Of a DNA stretch of 64,000 bases, positions 1-12,059 are shown one piece after another. The position numbers were made by a program, and so were the translations under genes. Every line of letters begins with the position of its first letter. The first letter of the stretch is position 1. Source of the stretch: Tachypleus tridentatus (taxonomy: Eukaryota > Arthropoda > Merostomata > Xiphosura > Limulidae); contig NC_134828.1 in NCBI RefSeq assembly GCF_004210375.1, positions 19,708,400 through 19,772,399 of the forward strand, in the 5' to 3' direction. The notes below the pieces were generated by a model. The model was not told the origin of the DNA and made no database searches. It was given only the letters and a program-made list of their open reading frames with translations.

Positions 1-469
1 ATCTTATGGAGAGGAATTAGAATACAAACTAACAAAATAAAATAAATAAATAAAAGATGATGTTCAGGTGAAGAATATAATATACCTTTATCCATCCTAC
101 AATTTTATATTATATCTAGTGTTCACTCATCTACCATAAACTGTGGATGAATCTGAAATTTGAGGTAAAGTATATAACTGATAACTGTTGTTATGTTACG
201 TTGAATTTCTCAAGTGAAATTCAAGAAATGGTTGTTTTGTTTATTATTATTATTATATTATTATTTTATTCTATTTTTTTTTCGGGTTGCATGACCAAAA
301 TATCAAACTCATGAGTGGGGTGAAGAGAATACCATGAGCAACCCTGGTTATCTCTGTTTTTAAGTAATGGGGACTCACATATTTAAACCGAAACACCTGC
401 CAGTCTTTTGTAGTTTTTTCTGTTCAATAATGGGGGTGTAGAAACCGTGCTATGGCCATACGTCTCATG
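1..469. other. distal flank of unit 0
   Basis: No gene is visible. Bases from about 181 to 469 are the reverse complement of the flanks at 33190-33480 and 50005-50285, including an ATT/AAT-rich stretch near 240-275. The first 180 bases are AT-rich and match nothing else that I can see in the window. Confidence 0.5.
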
Positions 470-1045
470 CTACTTACCAGACGTCTTATCCTGTGTTGAA
501 AAATCTCATGCCAATCGTCTTGCAATACTTGGATCAGCTGATATCTGTTCTGTGGTAATATATTGAGACTACTGGCCACCAGATATCTTGTTCTATATTG
601 AAGAATCCCATGTCACTTGTCCTGCAATATCTGGATCAACTGTTATCTGCTCTCTTTGTAATATTTGGAAGTGTTGTAGCCCACCTCATCCCATATATGT
701 TCAGTGGAGTGTAGGCAGTGGTAAGTATGGTGGTCGTAGCATTACGTCAACATATTCTGCATGGATACGTGCAGAGTGCAAATAAGCATTGTCCAGCTAC
801 AATACAGTGACATCATGGTAGTCTCTGAGGAAGAGAATTACGTGGGGTTTTAACACGTTAAGCATTCAGGTTCCTCTGTATGTGATATTCTGTGGTTGCC
901 TCCTCAATCCACGTCACTAGGTACACTCCAGTGATTGGTATGTCGTCATATTGTTTTCCTTCTCTTCTCCAGACAAGTTGAAGTCCATCAGACCCGACAA
1001 TACGAAAACGTGACTCATCTGTGAATAGAACAGTGTTCTATGGCT
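470..1045 (-). mobile_element. Tc1-like transposase relic (unit 0)
   Basis: On the reverse strand the segment near 1030-960 reads like the first catalytic block of Tc1 transposases (FTDESRF followed by GSDGLQLVW). Farther on, around 780-740, a block resembling 'ARIHAEYVV' follows, and after it a degenerate C-terminal part. About two copies of a ~102-bp segment lie at 480-700. It is the counterpart of 32520-33200 and 49345-50020. Many stops are present, so it is a dead element. The Tc1 superfamily is inferred from the DDE-type blocks; exact termini are not resolved. Confidence 0.65.
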
Positions 1046-1271
1046 TTAGTATAAAAGATATAGCCCTTTAATAATGTTTTAGTTGCTACTTTTCCCTACC
1101 AATACAAATCAGATACTTAATGTTCATATATATATATATATATGCACCTCGTAAAAATAAACAAAGACGTGTACAAAATAAATGACATTTACAATGCATC
1201 CACATTCATAATGTTTAGCCTCTGTTCAAAATAAATAATTCACCATTATCAGTGATTAGAAAATATCTGAT
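1046..1271. other. 3' flank of unit 0 with a short TA microsatellite
   Basis: Bases 1040-1170 match 16580-16690 (same strand) and the reverse of 31210-31330 and 49225-49350. A TA dinucleotide run lies at about 1129-1143. No gene is seen. Confidence 0.45.
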
Positions 1272-1465
1272 TTTGTTGGTTTTTTTGGAATTTCGCACAA
1301 AGCTACTCGAGGGCTATCTTGGGCTTCTTTTTTACCAACGAATAGTGGGATTGACCGTCACTTTATACACCCCCACGGCTGGGAGGGCGAGCATGTTTAG
1401 CGCAACGCGGGCGCGAACCCGCGACCCTCGGGTTACTAGTCGCACGCCTTACGCGCTTGGCCATG
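1272..1465 (-). mobile_element. tRNA-derived SINE, type 1
   Basis: The reverse strand starts with a tRNA-like head: an A-box-like 'TGGCCAAGCGCGTAAGG' and a B-box-like 'GGGTTCGCGCCCGC'. The body follows and ends in 'GCTTTGTGCGAAATTCC' and a T/A-rich tail. It is internally shortened against the copy at 57262-57530. It is absent from the corresponding place in units 1-3, so it inserted after duplication. The head resembles tRNA-Lys. Confidence 0.8.
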
Positions 1466-1734
1466 AAAAATATCTGAATAAAACATCTTTGCTGATATAT
1501 TCAGAATTGAGAACAAGAAAGTGATAGAGTCTAATCACGATACCACCTTTTCCAGCTGTCATGGTTTTAGTGAAACTCCAGTATCTTTACGTTATACACC
1601 TCCTGTCCTGAACAAACTATATTCAGATATCGAGATAATTCTCATGTTTATTTTATATGCTCTATAAACCCGATTTTAAAAGAGCTGATGTTGTTTAAAT
1701 GTTGTTGCTTTTAAATTTAGCTAATGTTGCTCCT

Positions 1735-2020
1735 GTCTTCGAGGAAAGTGAGAGAAATTGTCCACTAACATAGACCTATCAGTCTTACATCATGTGTGTA
1801 AAATGTTTTGGAAAGTCTGATAAAAGACGCTTTATAAAGTCATTTAACAAAATTTATTATTTTATCAGATATTCAACATGGTTTTAATGAGGAAAAATCA
1901 TATCTAACAAATATTTTAACATGATTTTAAAATGTTACTGGACACGTAGATGAGGATAAAGGTATGAATTTAGTGTATCTGGATTGTCAGAAAGCAGAAA
2001 GTGTCACATAAAAACTTATA
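1735..2020 (+). mobile_element. CR1/L2-like LINE reverse transcriptase fragment
   Basis: In shifting forward frames the stretch reads like the first reverse transcriptase blocks of a non-LTR retrotransposon: 'ANVAPVFEESER', then '...YQSYIM'-like sequence in place of the usual NYRPISLTS, then 'ILSDIQHGF', then 'DEDKGMNLVYLDCQKAES' where families have YLDFQKAFD. Several frame changes and stops show it is dead and truncated at both ends. The SLC35G 3' flank resumes at about 2030, matching 18100 onward, so the LINE was inserted only in unit 0. Bases 1480-1735 upstream show nothing recognisable. CR1 versus another non-LTR clade is not settled. Confidence 0.6.
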
Positions 2021-2509
2021 AACAAAGCGTGCGTGCAGGGTCTCATTCTAACAACTAATTTAATTACGTTTGTGTACTTTAATGGTATAAAAAACAAAAA
2101 CAATACAAAGTCCTACATTGTAAACTTCTATCATAAACTGTGTTTAGACTTAAGATAATTGAATAATGATACATATATTTTCTGTGTAATAATATTATTT
2201 TATCAGTTTCCAAATGTTTTTTGTTTCTATGAATGACCTCAGAGATCAATTTTTATAAACTATTAACAACATTTGTGTTACAGAATATTTAAATATACTT
2301 TTTCATGCATTTTAATAACTTAAACAAAGATTTCCACACTTTATACTTATATACTTTAACAGATAAACTAAGACTCATTAAAAGTATGTCGTTGATTATA
2401 AACACGTTTTCCAAATACACTTTAAGAAATGATATTATGAATTTCAATGTCCATATCGATCATATTACTCCTGTATAGAGAATTTAGTCGAAGCTTCTAT
2501 TAACTATTA
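2021..2509 (-). other. 3' flank of the SLC35G copy, unit 0
   Basis: This stretch matches the 3' flank of the SLC35G gene in unit 1 (18100-18610) and, reversed, those in units 2 and 3 (29400-29890 and 47340-47830). No ORF of note is present. Confidence 0.6.
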
Positions 2510-2854
2510 AAGTATCTTAAGCCTATTTTGTTCAAAGCATTCAAAAAACTCTCAAAACTTTCAGAATACCATTGAAGACATGCTTTCATTACTACTGCTA
2601 ATGTAATGAACACTGCACCTACCAACTCGACAAAGTTACATCTTCACCAGTTATCGTGATTTGAAAGATAAAAGAAAAAACAATTTCCAAGGAACCCACT
2701 AAAGCCACACAACAAGCCTTTTCAACGAAGAGGGCGTTAACATAAAAATACTGAGTGACAAAACTAAGTATTCCAATTCCAAATATAAACCAAATCACAG
2801 TTCCACATTCTGGAAAAACATTTTGTTTAAAAATAAACTGATAAGTGTATAACA
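2510..2854 (-). pseudogene. SLC35G 3' fragment (unit 0)
   Basis: The reverse strand encodes the last third of the EamA transporter seen intact at 46307-47332: the segment around PECGTVIWFIFGIGILSF, then VEKA-like, then the last helices and the WYSES tail region. Small indels break the frame, for example near 2620. At about 2854 the homology stops abruptly and continues with intron-1 sequence equivalent to 27180. The 5' two thirds of the coding exon, the intron minisatellite and the splice acceptor have therefore been deleted. It cannot make a transporter. Confidence 0.85.
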
Positions 2855-3710
2855 GTGGATATTTAATTTATCGATCTATGTCTTATTCGTTTCTTCACAA
2901 CATGAATAACACCAAGTGGAAGAGAATTATAATGAAAACCTCGGTTTATCAGTGGATATAAACTTTTCTAATCTAGTGACAACTTGTTTAGTGCTAGACA
3001 AATTTCTCAAATAAATCACCTGGAATTTACCGCCATCTGTTCTTTGAGGCAAACGTCGATAAACTAGACATTTTGATAACAACATCCAGACCGACAGTTT
3101 TACTTGTTTTGTTGTATACCATATGTAGTATAAAACTGTGATGTAGTTAGATTTTCTGACATTTGTGTTGACGATTTTGTGTGTTACATTACCCTTGATA
3201 TTTTTCATCGTTTGTCATTCTCTTTGCAAGTTTGATAACTTCTTTATGTGTTAGTTTATGTTTATATCTAAAGCATTCTGTCAAACAAACTCTTATCTAT
3301 ACCACACTAATCTCATGGTAAATAAACATATTTCAATACAAAACAAAGTATAAACTGAATTAGAATAAATCTTTCAGATTACTATGTCTGATGTGAAAAA
3401 AATTCCTTGGAGACAAAATAAAAGTTACTTACTTAAAACAGTAAAAGAATCTTTCCAATAAAACTTCAAACATCAAACGTAGCTCTTGTCTTTACATCAA
3501 TACTTGAACCTTTCAAATAAAAATGTGAAATGACGATTTCGCTTGCTTTAGTTTGGAGTTATATAACAATATCGAGACTGTCTTCTCAATGAAAAAATAA
3601 AATGTCATGCGTTTGAGAAGAAACCGTATAAATACAAATCAGGTTGAGACTGTAAAACCTCAGTTCAGAAGGTTCAAAAAGTAGTGACATCTGTTGAGCA
3701 GAACTTAAAT
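2855..3710 (-). pseudogene. SLC35G intron 1 and exon 1 relic (unit 0)
   Basis: Bases 2855-3420 match the 5' part of intron 1 in units 2 and 3 (26650-27180, 44500-45030). Exon 1 corresponds to 3433-3710. Its donor is kept on the reverse strand as 'TTTTAA|GTAAGTAAC' at 3433/3432. With the coding exon truncated, any transcript from here would not encode a full transporter. Confidence 0.7.
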
Positions 3711-3741
3711 GACGTAAAGGAGAATTAAAATTTTTAAATAG
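3707..3741 (-). promoter_or_regulatory. TATA + Inr core promoter (unit 0)
   Basis: On the reverse strand a TATTTAAA box starts at 3740 and a TCATTT initiator has its A at 3710, 30 bp downstream. The same pair in register occurs at 20589/20558, 26345/26377 and 44189/44221. Confidence 0.55.
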
Positions 3742-3920
3742 AAAAACAAAATGAACGAAATATTTAAAAGTTAAAGTTACGAATGATTCATGAAAGGAAA
3801 AGGGGTATTAATTAATAATTGGGAATTCGATCTGAAAATATTCAATAAGTGATTTTACACTTCGAAACCAAAGAAAGGTGAAAGTGATTTAAGAAATAAA
3901 TTTTGAAACGTGATAATAAC

Positions 3921-6010
3921 GTTAAAGTATATATTTTAATACATTGTAGTAGCCTCACATGGATGATGATGTTAAAGTATATATTTTAATACATTGTAGT
4001 AGCCTCACCTGGATGATGATGTTAAAGTATATATTATAATACATTGTAGTAGCCTCACCTGGATGATGATGTTAAAGTATATATTATAATACATTGTAGT
4101 AGCCTCACCTGGATGATGATGTTAAAGTATATATTATAATACATTGTAGTAGCCTCACCAGGATGATGATGTTAAAGTATATATTATAATACATTGTAGT
4201 AGCCTCACCTGGATGATGATGTTAAAGTATATATTATAATACATTGTAGTAGCCTCACCTGGATGATGATGTTAAAGTATATATTATAATACATTGTAGT
4301 AGCCTCACCTGGATGATGATGTTAAAGTATATATTATAATACATTGTAGTAGCCTCACCTGGATGATGATGTTAAAGTATATATTATAATACATTGTAGT
4401 AGCCTCACCAGGATGATGATGTTAAAGTATATAATATAATACATTGTAGTAGCCTCACCTGGATGATGATGTTAAAGTATATAATATAATACATTGTAGT
4501 AGCCTCACCTGGATGATGATGTTAAAGTATATAATATAATACATTGTAGTAGCCTCTCCTGGATGATGATGTTAAAGTATGTATTATAATACATTGTAGT
4601 AGCCTCACCTGGATGATGATGTTAAAGTATATATTTTAATACATTGTAGTAGCCTCACCTGGATGATGATGTTAAAGTATATATTATAATACATTGTAGT
4701 AGCCTCACCTGGATGATGATGTTAAAGTATATATTATAATACATTGTAGTAGCCTCACCTGGATGATGATGTTAAAGTATATATTATAATACATTGTAGT
4801 AGCCTCACCTGGATGATGATGTTAAAGTATATATTATAATACATTGTAGTAGCCTCACCTGGATGATGATGTTAAAGTATATATTATAATACATTGTAGT
4901 AGCCTCACCTGGATGATGATGTTAAATTATATATTATAATACATTGTAGTAGCCTCACCTGGATGATGATGTTAAAGTATATATTATAATACATTGTAGT
5001 AGCCTCACCTGGATGATGATGTTAAATTATATATTATAATACATTGTAGTAGCCTCACCTGGATGATGATGTTAAGGTATATATTATAATACATTGTAGT
5101 AGCCTCACCTGGATGATGATGTTAAAGTATATATTATAATACATTGTAGTAGCCTCACCTGGATGATGATGTTAAAGTATATATTTTAATACATTGTAGT
5201 AGCCTCACCTGGATGATGATGTTAAAGTATATATTATAATACATTGTAGTAGCCTCACCTGGATGATGATGTTAAAGTATATATTATAATACATTGTAGT
5301 AGCCTCACCTGGATGATAATGTTAAAGTATATATTATAATACATTGTAGTAGCCTCACCTGGATGATGATGTTAAAGTATATATTATAATACATTGTAGT
5401 AGCCTCACCTGGATGATGATGTTAAAGTATATATTATAATACATTGTAGTAGCCTCACCTGGATGATGATGTTAAAGTATATATTATAATACATTGTTGT
5501 AGCCTCACCTGGATGATGATGTTAAAGTATATATTATAATACATTGTAGTAGCCTAACCTGGATGATGATGTTAAAGTATATATTATAATACATTGTTGT
5601 AGCCTCACCTGGATGATGATGTTAAAGTATATATTATAATACATTGTAGTAGCCTCACCTGGATGATGATGTTAAAGTATATATTATAATACATTGTTGT
5701 AGCCTCACCTGGATTATGATGTTAAAGTATATATTATAATACATTGTTGTAGCCTCACCTGGATGATGATGTTAAAGTATATATTATAATACATTGTAGT
5801 AGCCTCACCTGGATGATGATGTTAAAGTATATATTATAATACATTGTTGTAGCCTCACCTGGATTATGATGTTAAAGTATATATTATAATACATTGTTGT
5901 AGCCTCACCTGGATGATGATGTTAAAGTATATATTATAATACATTGTAGTAGCCTCACCTGGATGATGATGTTAAAGTATATATTATAATACATTGTCGT
6001 AGCCTCACCT
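3921..6010. repeat. 50-bp minisatellite, about 42 copies
   Basis: A near-perfect head-to-tail array of a 50-bp unit begins 'gttaaagtatatattataat' and ends 'cacctggatgatgat'. Most copies differ by one or two bases, for example atattttaat for atattataat or cattgttgt for cattgtagt. Some variants recur in blocks, such as the alternating gtt/gta copies at 5490-5900. It lies just upstream of the unit 0 promoter. The same unit occurs about 7 times at 20770-21140 and is absent from the same place in units 2 and 3. Confidence 0.97.
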
Positions 6011-6336
6011 TACTTATTAACGTATTTCTTGTGGATATTTTACCCGTTTCCAAACTTTGCTGTACTCGACCTATGAAATGTGGTGGTCACTTATCTGTCT
6101 AGAATGCACCAATCAATCCATTGGTCACTCCAAACAAAGGTAACGTTTCTCTTCATCTCTTGATAATTGGTGTGTTACTTTAAAACCTAACAAAACCAAG
6201 GGACAAGAAAATATTCTCCCATAGCAGTTCATAAAATATTCAACACACATATATATTTCAGAAAAACGACCAAATTCCTATGGGTTACATCTACGTAACT
6301 AAAATTGTACCAATCATCAAATCTGTAACACAATGT
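6011..6336. other. promoter-distal flank of unit 0
   Basis: The sequence is the reverse complement of 25980-26300 and 43750-44090, and resembles 59220-59440. It is the upstream flank of the SLC35G promoter, separated from it here by the 50-bp minisatellite. No gene is seen. Confidence 0.55.
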
Positions 6337-7296
6337 CTCATTCACGTAAAGTTACGCCTCATCTTGTGCCCCATGTTAAAAGGTATACATTTTTTTTATT
6401 TTCTAGAAATGGTGTGAAAAAATGGACATTTCCAGAACAATAGGGTACCCAAATTTACTGTATCTGTCAGTCTTGAAATTTCATCACTCTAAAAGAAACA
6501 TTGTTACAGTAAAGTGTACTGGTAGATGCTAATAAATTATTGTATTTTGATCAGATTAACATATCTTATGACAGGAATAACGTGAACACATCCTTACTAG
6601 GGTTTCAAGAAGAACAGAAACGAAAGACAGTTCAAACGAGGTTGTTTTGAAAGAAGGGCTAACCATTAATGTATATCAACCAGAATTATCTACCTTCACT
6701 ATGTTATTCAGGCAAGATAGCAAGCCAACAGTGGGATTAATAGTTGAAGGACGACTGTTATTTCCATATGGAACACATAAAGAGGTCGTGCAGTAAATGT
6801 TTTGGTAGTTATTTCTCGTGGTGAAAAAACTGCTCTTCATATCCTCCAGCGAAATGTCAACGGGACCTCCTCCTTACATCACATATATATAATATTTTTA
6901 ATATATGCTAGATTAAAGTTGAACAATAACTTTGTGTTCCAGTATTATAATGACATTTCACTTGGAGTACATATTTTAGAGTAGAAAGTTACAAGATCGA
7001 CATGGCCAGTAGAGCCTCCATATCTTATTCCCATTGATAACTGTTGGGTAGAAGTGAACCAGAAAATCGCTAACAAAAGCTCTAAATAAGCTATTGTAGG
7101 TGAGTTGCAGAGCCTTCTAGCGATAAGCTGAGATGAACTTACGATGAAGTATACCAGTAACCTTATCTACAGGCTGTGTTTCATTAAGATTATGCTGAGT
7201 TAGATGAAATGCTGAACATCTTGGCCAAGTATGCACTTAAATAGTTTCTTTCAGTGTTTAAAGTTAAACTTTAACGACTCTCAATATCTATTTTTT
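6337..7296 (+). repeat. family E repeat, partial copy
   Basis: From 'gtaaagttacgcctcatctt' onward this matches 21155-22200 on the same strand, and 8953-7940 in reverse. It meets the next copy tail to tail at about 7296. The encoded frames are broken. The family is unclassified; no transposase, integrase or reverse transcriptase is recognised. Confidence 0.7.
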
Positions 7297-8960
7297 CACC
7301 CATGGCGGGTTTGTGGTGATGGAAACATTTGATTTTATCAACAATTTTTTGGTTGAGGGATAGTATTGTAGTCATACCCATTATATAATACCCATGTTAT
7401 TTATATTTCCCAGTACTTAATTTACCAGTTTGAGGGTCCAAAGATAAAGCGAATATAGTTCTTTCAGTGCAGATGATAATGTATGTAGCATCAATTCTGG
7501 GAAGTAAAGGTGAATCCACTAATAGAACATCTCACCATATCCTCTTATTGGTCAGGGACTTCTTTCTTGACCAGTAATAGAGACAGCTGCAGGTGGTTTG
7601 AGTGACACCTTGTGTCGCGATAAGACAACATATACCATTTTACATTACTGGGAAATCCTGAGACTTAGTTTCACATGGCGTTCTTCATTATGGACTAATG
7701 AGCTAACCATTTGTAACATGTTGACAAATAATGTATCTTCATTCATCAGTTCTACACGATAAACACAAGTTCAGTCTCACAGTTGTAGATCTGAAATTGT
7801 CATAAGTACAACTGTTCTACAGAAAACTGCAATTCTGGAGGAACTAGTGAGTTTCAAAAGAAAATAAAATCCTGTGGTAACAATGAAAGGGAAGGCTGTA
7901 ATTCATTTTCACTGAAAATAAAATAATCGAACCACTAATTAGTCAAAAGAAAGATAGTGATATTCATTAAAGCTTAACTTTCGATAATGAAAGTCGCTAT
8001 TTAAGTGCATTGTTGCCATACTAGGCAAATAGACATGGAATGCTGTAGGTAAGGTTATTGATATACTTCATCGTAAGTTTATCCCAGCTTATCACTGGAA
8101 GGATCGGCAGCTCACTAAAAATAGCTTAATTAGAACTGTTGTCAGCGAGTTTCTGGGTCAGTTTAAAACAACAGTTGTAAATGGAATTAAAATATGTAGG
8201 CTCTACTGGCCATATCAATCTTGTAACTTCCTTCTTTAAAGTATGTACTGTAAATGTAACACAAAGTTATTGTTCAACGTAAACCTTAAATAGGTAGAAA
8301 TATTATCTACATGTGATGTTAGAATGAGATGTCATTGATATTTCGCTGGAAGATATGAAGAGCAGTTTTCACCACAAGAAATAGTTGCCAAAACATTTAC
8401 TGCACCACCTCATTATGTGTTCTGTTTGGAAAAGATAGTCGTCCTTCAAATGTTAATCCCACTCTCCAAATACTTCGAGTGATGAACATGAATCATACCA
8501 CCAAATTTAAAAAGCCAGAACAGGCTTATCAAAAACGTTTACATGTTGCCAGTGTCCTATCTGTGAACTGGCTAAATATTTTGCCTAAATAATATACTGA
8601 AGGTGGATAATTCTGGTTGATATACATTTATGGTTAGACCTTCTTTCAAAACAACCTCGTTTGAACTGTTCTTCTTGAAACCCTAGTAAGGATGTGATAA
8701 CGTTTTTCTTGTCATAAGATATGTTAATCTGATCAAAATGCAATACTTTAAATCAATAGTTTATCAACATCTACTAGTATACTTTCCTGGAACAATGTTT
8801 CTTTTACAGTGATGATATTTCAAGACTGACAGATACAGTAAACTTAGGTACCCTATTGTTCTGGAAATTTCGATTTTCTCACACCATTTCTGGAAAATCA
8901 AAAAAATTCATAACTTTTAAAATGGGACACAAGATGAGGCGTAACTTTACAACAAGTATA
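7297..8960 (-). repeat. family E repeat, inverted copy
   Basis: The reverse complement matches 21150-22880. It begins at 8953 with the terminal 'GTTACGCCTCATCTTGTG' and reaches the exon-like part near 7297-7760. Together with 6337-7296 it forms an inverted pair with arms of about 0.9 kb around an internal stretch. The terminal side joins sequence equivalent to 41095-41130, so family E sits at the edge of the large unit. Confidence 0.7.
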
Positions 8961-9314
8961 GAGAAAGTCTAAGCAAAGAAGTGATCTTGGCGAACAAATG
9001 CTCAAAACAAGTTACACAGACTAAAATAGAAATTCGTAAATTCACACACTACCTTCTCTGCTCTACTCGGGCAATTGCTTAGCAACTGCTTCATAAATAA
9101 TATCTTCTGGTATGGACAAGGACATTTCTGTCGGTCTTGCTTGTACCATATCACATGCATAATTAGATTGTTCTCAGTATAGAGGCTTTTATAAGATTCC
9201 ATCTGATCATCTGCCTTTACTCATGTTACCTTCAACTCTGTATGTTGTACAACAGGAACGCTTGCTATATTCTCTAACACAGCGTCAATGTTCTGTCTAC
9301 CATATTTGGTCGAG
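8961..9314. other. distal end of unit 1
   Basis: Bases 8960-9140 are the reverse complement of about 40900-41110 in unit 2. Bases 9140-9314 match nothing else that I can see. No gene is recognised. Confidence 0.45.
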
Positions 9315-9485
9315 TATGACCAGGTGGTAAGCGCGATTAACTAGTATTCTGATCATCGTAGGTTCCAATCACTGTCACACCAAAGAAATTCGTTCTTTTA
9401 CCTGTAGAGGAGCTACATAGTCACAACCAATCCCACTGTTCGCTGGTAAAAGAGAAGCCCAGGGCTTCTTTAATTTTACGTTTGT
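9315..9485 (+). mobile_element. tRNA-derived SINE, type 1 (shortened)
   Basis: The tRNA-like head 'tatgaccaggtggtaagcg' is followed by 'aggttccaatcactgtcac' as the B-box region. Body parts 'cccactgttcgctggtaaaa' and a GTTT-rich tail at 9480 follow. Internally deleted against full copies. Confidence 0.75.
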
Positions 9486-10169
9486 TTATGTTTGTTTATT
9501 TATTTAGTATTTGAGTGTTTTCTATGGTTATGTTGTGTTTATATGACTTGCTATTTTCGCAAACGTGTGAAGGTGACTTTTTATGTTCTTTGAATCTGGT
9601 TTCCATTTTTCTGCTTGTTTCTCCAATACAGAAGTTGTGGCAGTTATTGTATTTTATAAATAATGTTGGTGTTCTGTTCGTCAGTGTTGTTTTTACATAG
9701 TATAGACTTCTGTTTTGTGCCTGGTTTTTGAATAAATTTGGTGTTAACTGTAATGTAATATTTTGTTGCTTGTTTTTGCCAAATGTTGGTTATTTTTCTG
9801 CTGAGTCAGTGTTGGCACTTGTGTTATTGTCATGTGTGTGAGAGTTATTACATAAAAAGGTAACTTTTCTTAGGTGAGTGTTGGCTATTGTGTTAATTTT
9901 GTGTGTATGAAAGCTAGTACACCACAAATGGTAACTTTACGTAGGTCAGTGTTTTGAGAGTTTTTTCATATGGATGTAATTTTTTTTAAAGGTGGAGAAG
10001 TCGTTTTCGTCTATAGATTGACAGAAGTTATCCCACTCTTTGTTCTACTGCTGTAATTTTAGTTCTTTGATGTAATTATTTTTCTCTATTAGTTAAAGTT
10101 TACATCTCTCTGTTGAGTGTGATAATAAATTGTAGTCTGATGATGTGGCCGTGAATGTATAGGGTTAAA
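9486..10169 (-). mobile_element. Penelope-like element fragment with GIY-YIG region
   Basis: The reverse strand of 9490-9720 is the counterpart of the GIY-YIG endonuclease end of the Penelope-like element at 57700-57960. The match includes the equivalents of NIIYKIQC and YIGE, although with substitutions and changed frames. Bases 9900-10060 continue with sequence equivalent to 57130-57240. The copy is a dead fragment. It is shared with unit 3 but deleted from unit 2, so it predates the duplication. Confidence 0.7.
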
Positions 10170-10611
10170 TTTTATGATTATATAATGAGTGAAAAGTTCT
10201 GTCTCAGAACTGTCTTAGATATAGCAGATTGAATTAATAACCTTAATGACTTTTCTTCCATGTGCTCGACAGGTGTGTGAAGGGGCGTTGTTGATAAGGG
10301 TTGTATTGAAATAGATCCTTCTTCCGCTCGAGTCAAGCCGCGGGCTGGTGGTTGGGGGTTGACGTTGGATGGGTGGTGTTGAAAATAGAAAAACGAGAGG
10401 GGGATCATGTTCACCCCAGTGTTTTTTAAAATGTGGGTGAATAATAATAAAAACAAGTGAAGAAAACCTGAAAATGTATCACTAGATGAATATCCATGAT
10501 GGTAGGAAAATGTGATGTGTATATTATTTACCTTGACCACTGTATCTCAAGTGGTCATTTCTAAGTTAAGGAACATAGAAAGAGAAAGAGAAGGTTCGTT
10601 CTCCAAATTGA
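10170..10611. other. shared unit flank
   Basis: This is the reverse complement of 40315-40800 and of 55735-57000 excluding the mariner there. Short ORFs in it are not preserved between copies, so I do not call a gene. Confidence 0.5.
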
Positions 10612-10886
10612 CCAAGGATGGTTTCGTGGTTATGGCGCTCGACTCGCAATCTGAAGTTGTGAGTTCGAATCCTTGTCACACCAAATATGCAGGCCCTTTC
10701 AGCCGTTGCAGCGTTATAATATTACGATCAATCCTCCTGTTCTTTGGTAAAAAGTAGCCCAAGTGTTGGCGGTAGATGTTGATGAGTGGCTGCCTTCCGT
10801 CTAGTTTTGCACTGCTAAATTAGCGACTGTTAAAGTAGATAGCCCCCGTGTGGATTTTCGTAATATACAAAACAAGCAAACAAACC
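10612..10886 (+). mobile_element. tRNA-derived SINE, type 1 (full length)
   Basis: The head carries 'gttatggcgctcgactcgca' and the B-box 'gagttcgaatccttgtc'. The body has 'gtagcccaagtgttggcgg' and 'actgctaaattagcgac', and the tail is 'aagcaaacaaacc'. Copies at the same place occur in unit 2 (40040-40312) and unit 3 (55455-55732), so it was present before the unit was copied. Confidence 0.88.
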
Positions 10887-11469
10887 TTCACGCAGTCGGC
10901 AAGATATGTTTGACTGGTTTTAAAATGTCTGGCTTCCCAGATCTTGAATATCTACAAAATTAAAATTATTTCCGTTAAATAAAAGTTGAGAGAAACATAC
11001 ACTGTGATATTCCACAGTAAGTTACAGCTACCGTGTTTTGACACTGGTGTGTCTTTTGAAATATACGCTGATACACATGTGTTCGATTCACAAACATCTG
11101 TCTTAGGAAAGTCGAACTTTAGAAAATTTGTCTTCAAATGTTTGTGACATGTTTTTTGTCTGTTTTGTAAAACTTCCGTGTTGTTCAAAATAAATAACTG
11201 ATAATTTTTAGCAATTAAAATAAAAATAACCGGGAACAAAAGTAAAAAAAGTTTACATGGTCTTCAGAATCTGTCAACAAAAAAAGATTTTTAAATTGTT
11301 TGTTCAAACCACATTCAGTCAAGATTGTGACGAGTCGGTAACCAAGGTGTCACGTTCTATCTTGGGCTGAGTGAAAATAAAATATACTTCTTACTGACCG
11401 CCTGGTTTCAGTCTGTTTATGAGAATATTATAACAAGATATAACAAGAGAAGATTTTCTCTCTTGTTAT
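10887..11469. other. shared unit flank without a gene
   Basis: Reverse complement of 39510-40035 and 54890-55450. AT-rich, with no ORF preserved between copies beyond about 60 codons. The only open stretches are in segments that do not look coding. Confidence 0.45.
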
Positions 11470-11910
11470 TGTTATTTTTAAAAAACAGTTCACGATGTTC
11501 ACTACTTAACATGAAGATGATCGTGTTTTTAATGTTTCTGTTCTGTTTGTTATGTATTCCACTTTACATAGAGTTGATGGTGTTTCTTATGTTTGTATTC
11601 TGTTTGTTGTGTACTTTACTTAACATAGAATTGATAGTGTTTTTAATGTTTTCTGTGTACTCCACTTATTTTGTAATGAATACTGTTTTTAATGTTTGTA
11701 TATTTGTTGTGTACTCCACATAAGACAGAGTTGATTGTGTTTTAATGTTTGTATATTTGTTGTGTACACCACTTAACATAGAATTGAAAGTGTTTTTAAT
11801 GTTTGTATTCTGTTTCTGAGGTTTTCAATTATCATAGAGTTTACAGTATTTTTATTGTTTGTATTCTCTTTGTTGTTTACTCCATTCATCATATTGTTGA
11901 TGGTGTTTTT
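11470..11910. repeat. degenerate ~50-60 bp minisatellite
   Basis: Repeats of the form 'gtttttaatgtttgtattct' followed by 'tgttgtgtactccactta' and 'acatagagttgat' recur about every 50-60 bases. The same array, reversed, is at 37480-37870 plus 39050-39480 (unit 2) and 54440-54840 (unit 3). Confidence 0.75.
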
Positions 11911-12059
11911 AAAAGACAGAACAAGTCGTACTATCTTTGGATAGTCGATACAGTGAGTGATAGTTAATAGCTGCAATAATGGGGTTTCGATTAATAGATG
12001 GATTAGTGATGGTGTCTTTTATTAACGGATACAATAACTGATAGTGTCTCTTTCAAGAG

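Noticed and set aside
3921-6010. CRISPR-like array
   Set aside because: The 50-bp units are contiguous with no unique spacers and the DNA is animal. It is a minisatellite.
10178-10540. A 120-codon reverse-strand frame
   Set aside because: Its counterparts in units 2 and 3 have different lengths and frames, and the sequence resembles no protein. I treat it as chance.
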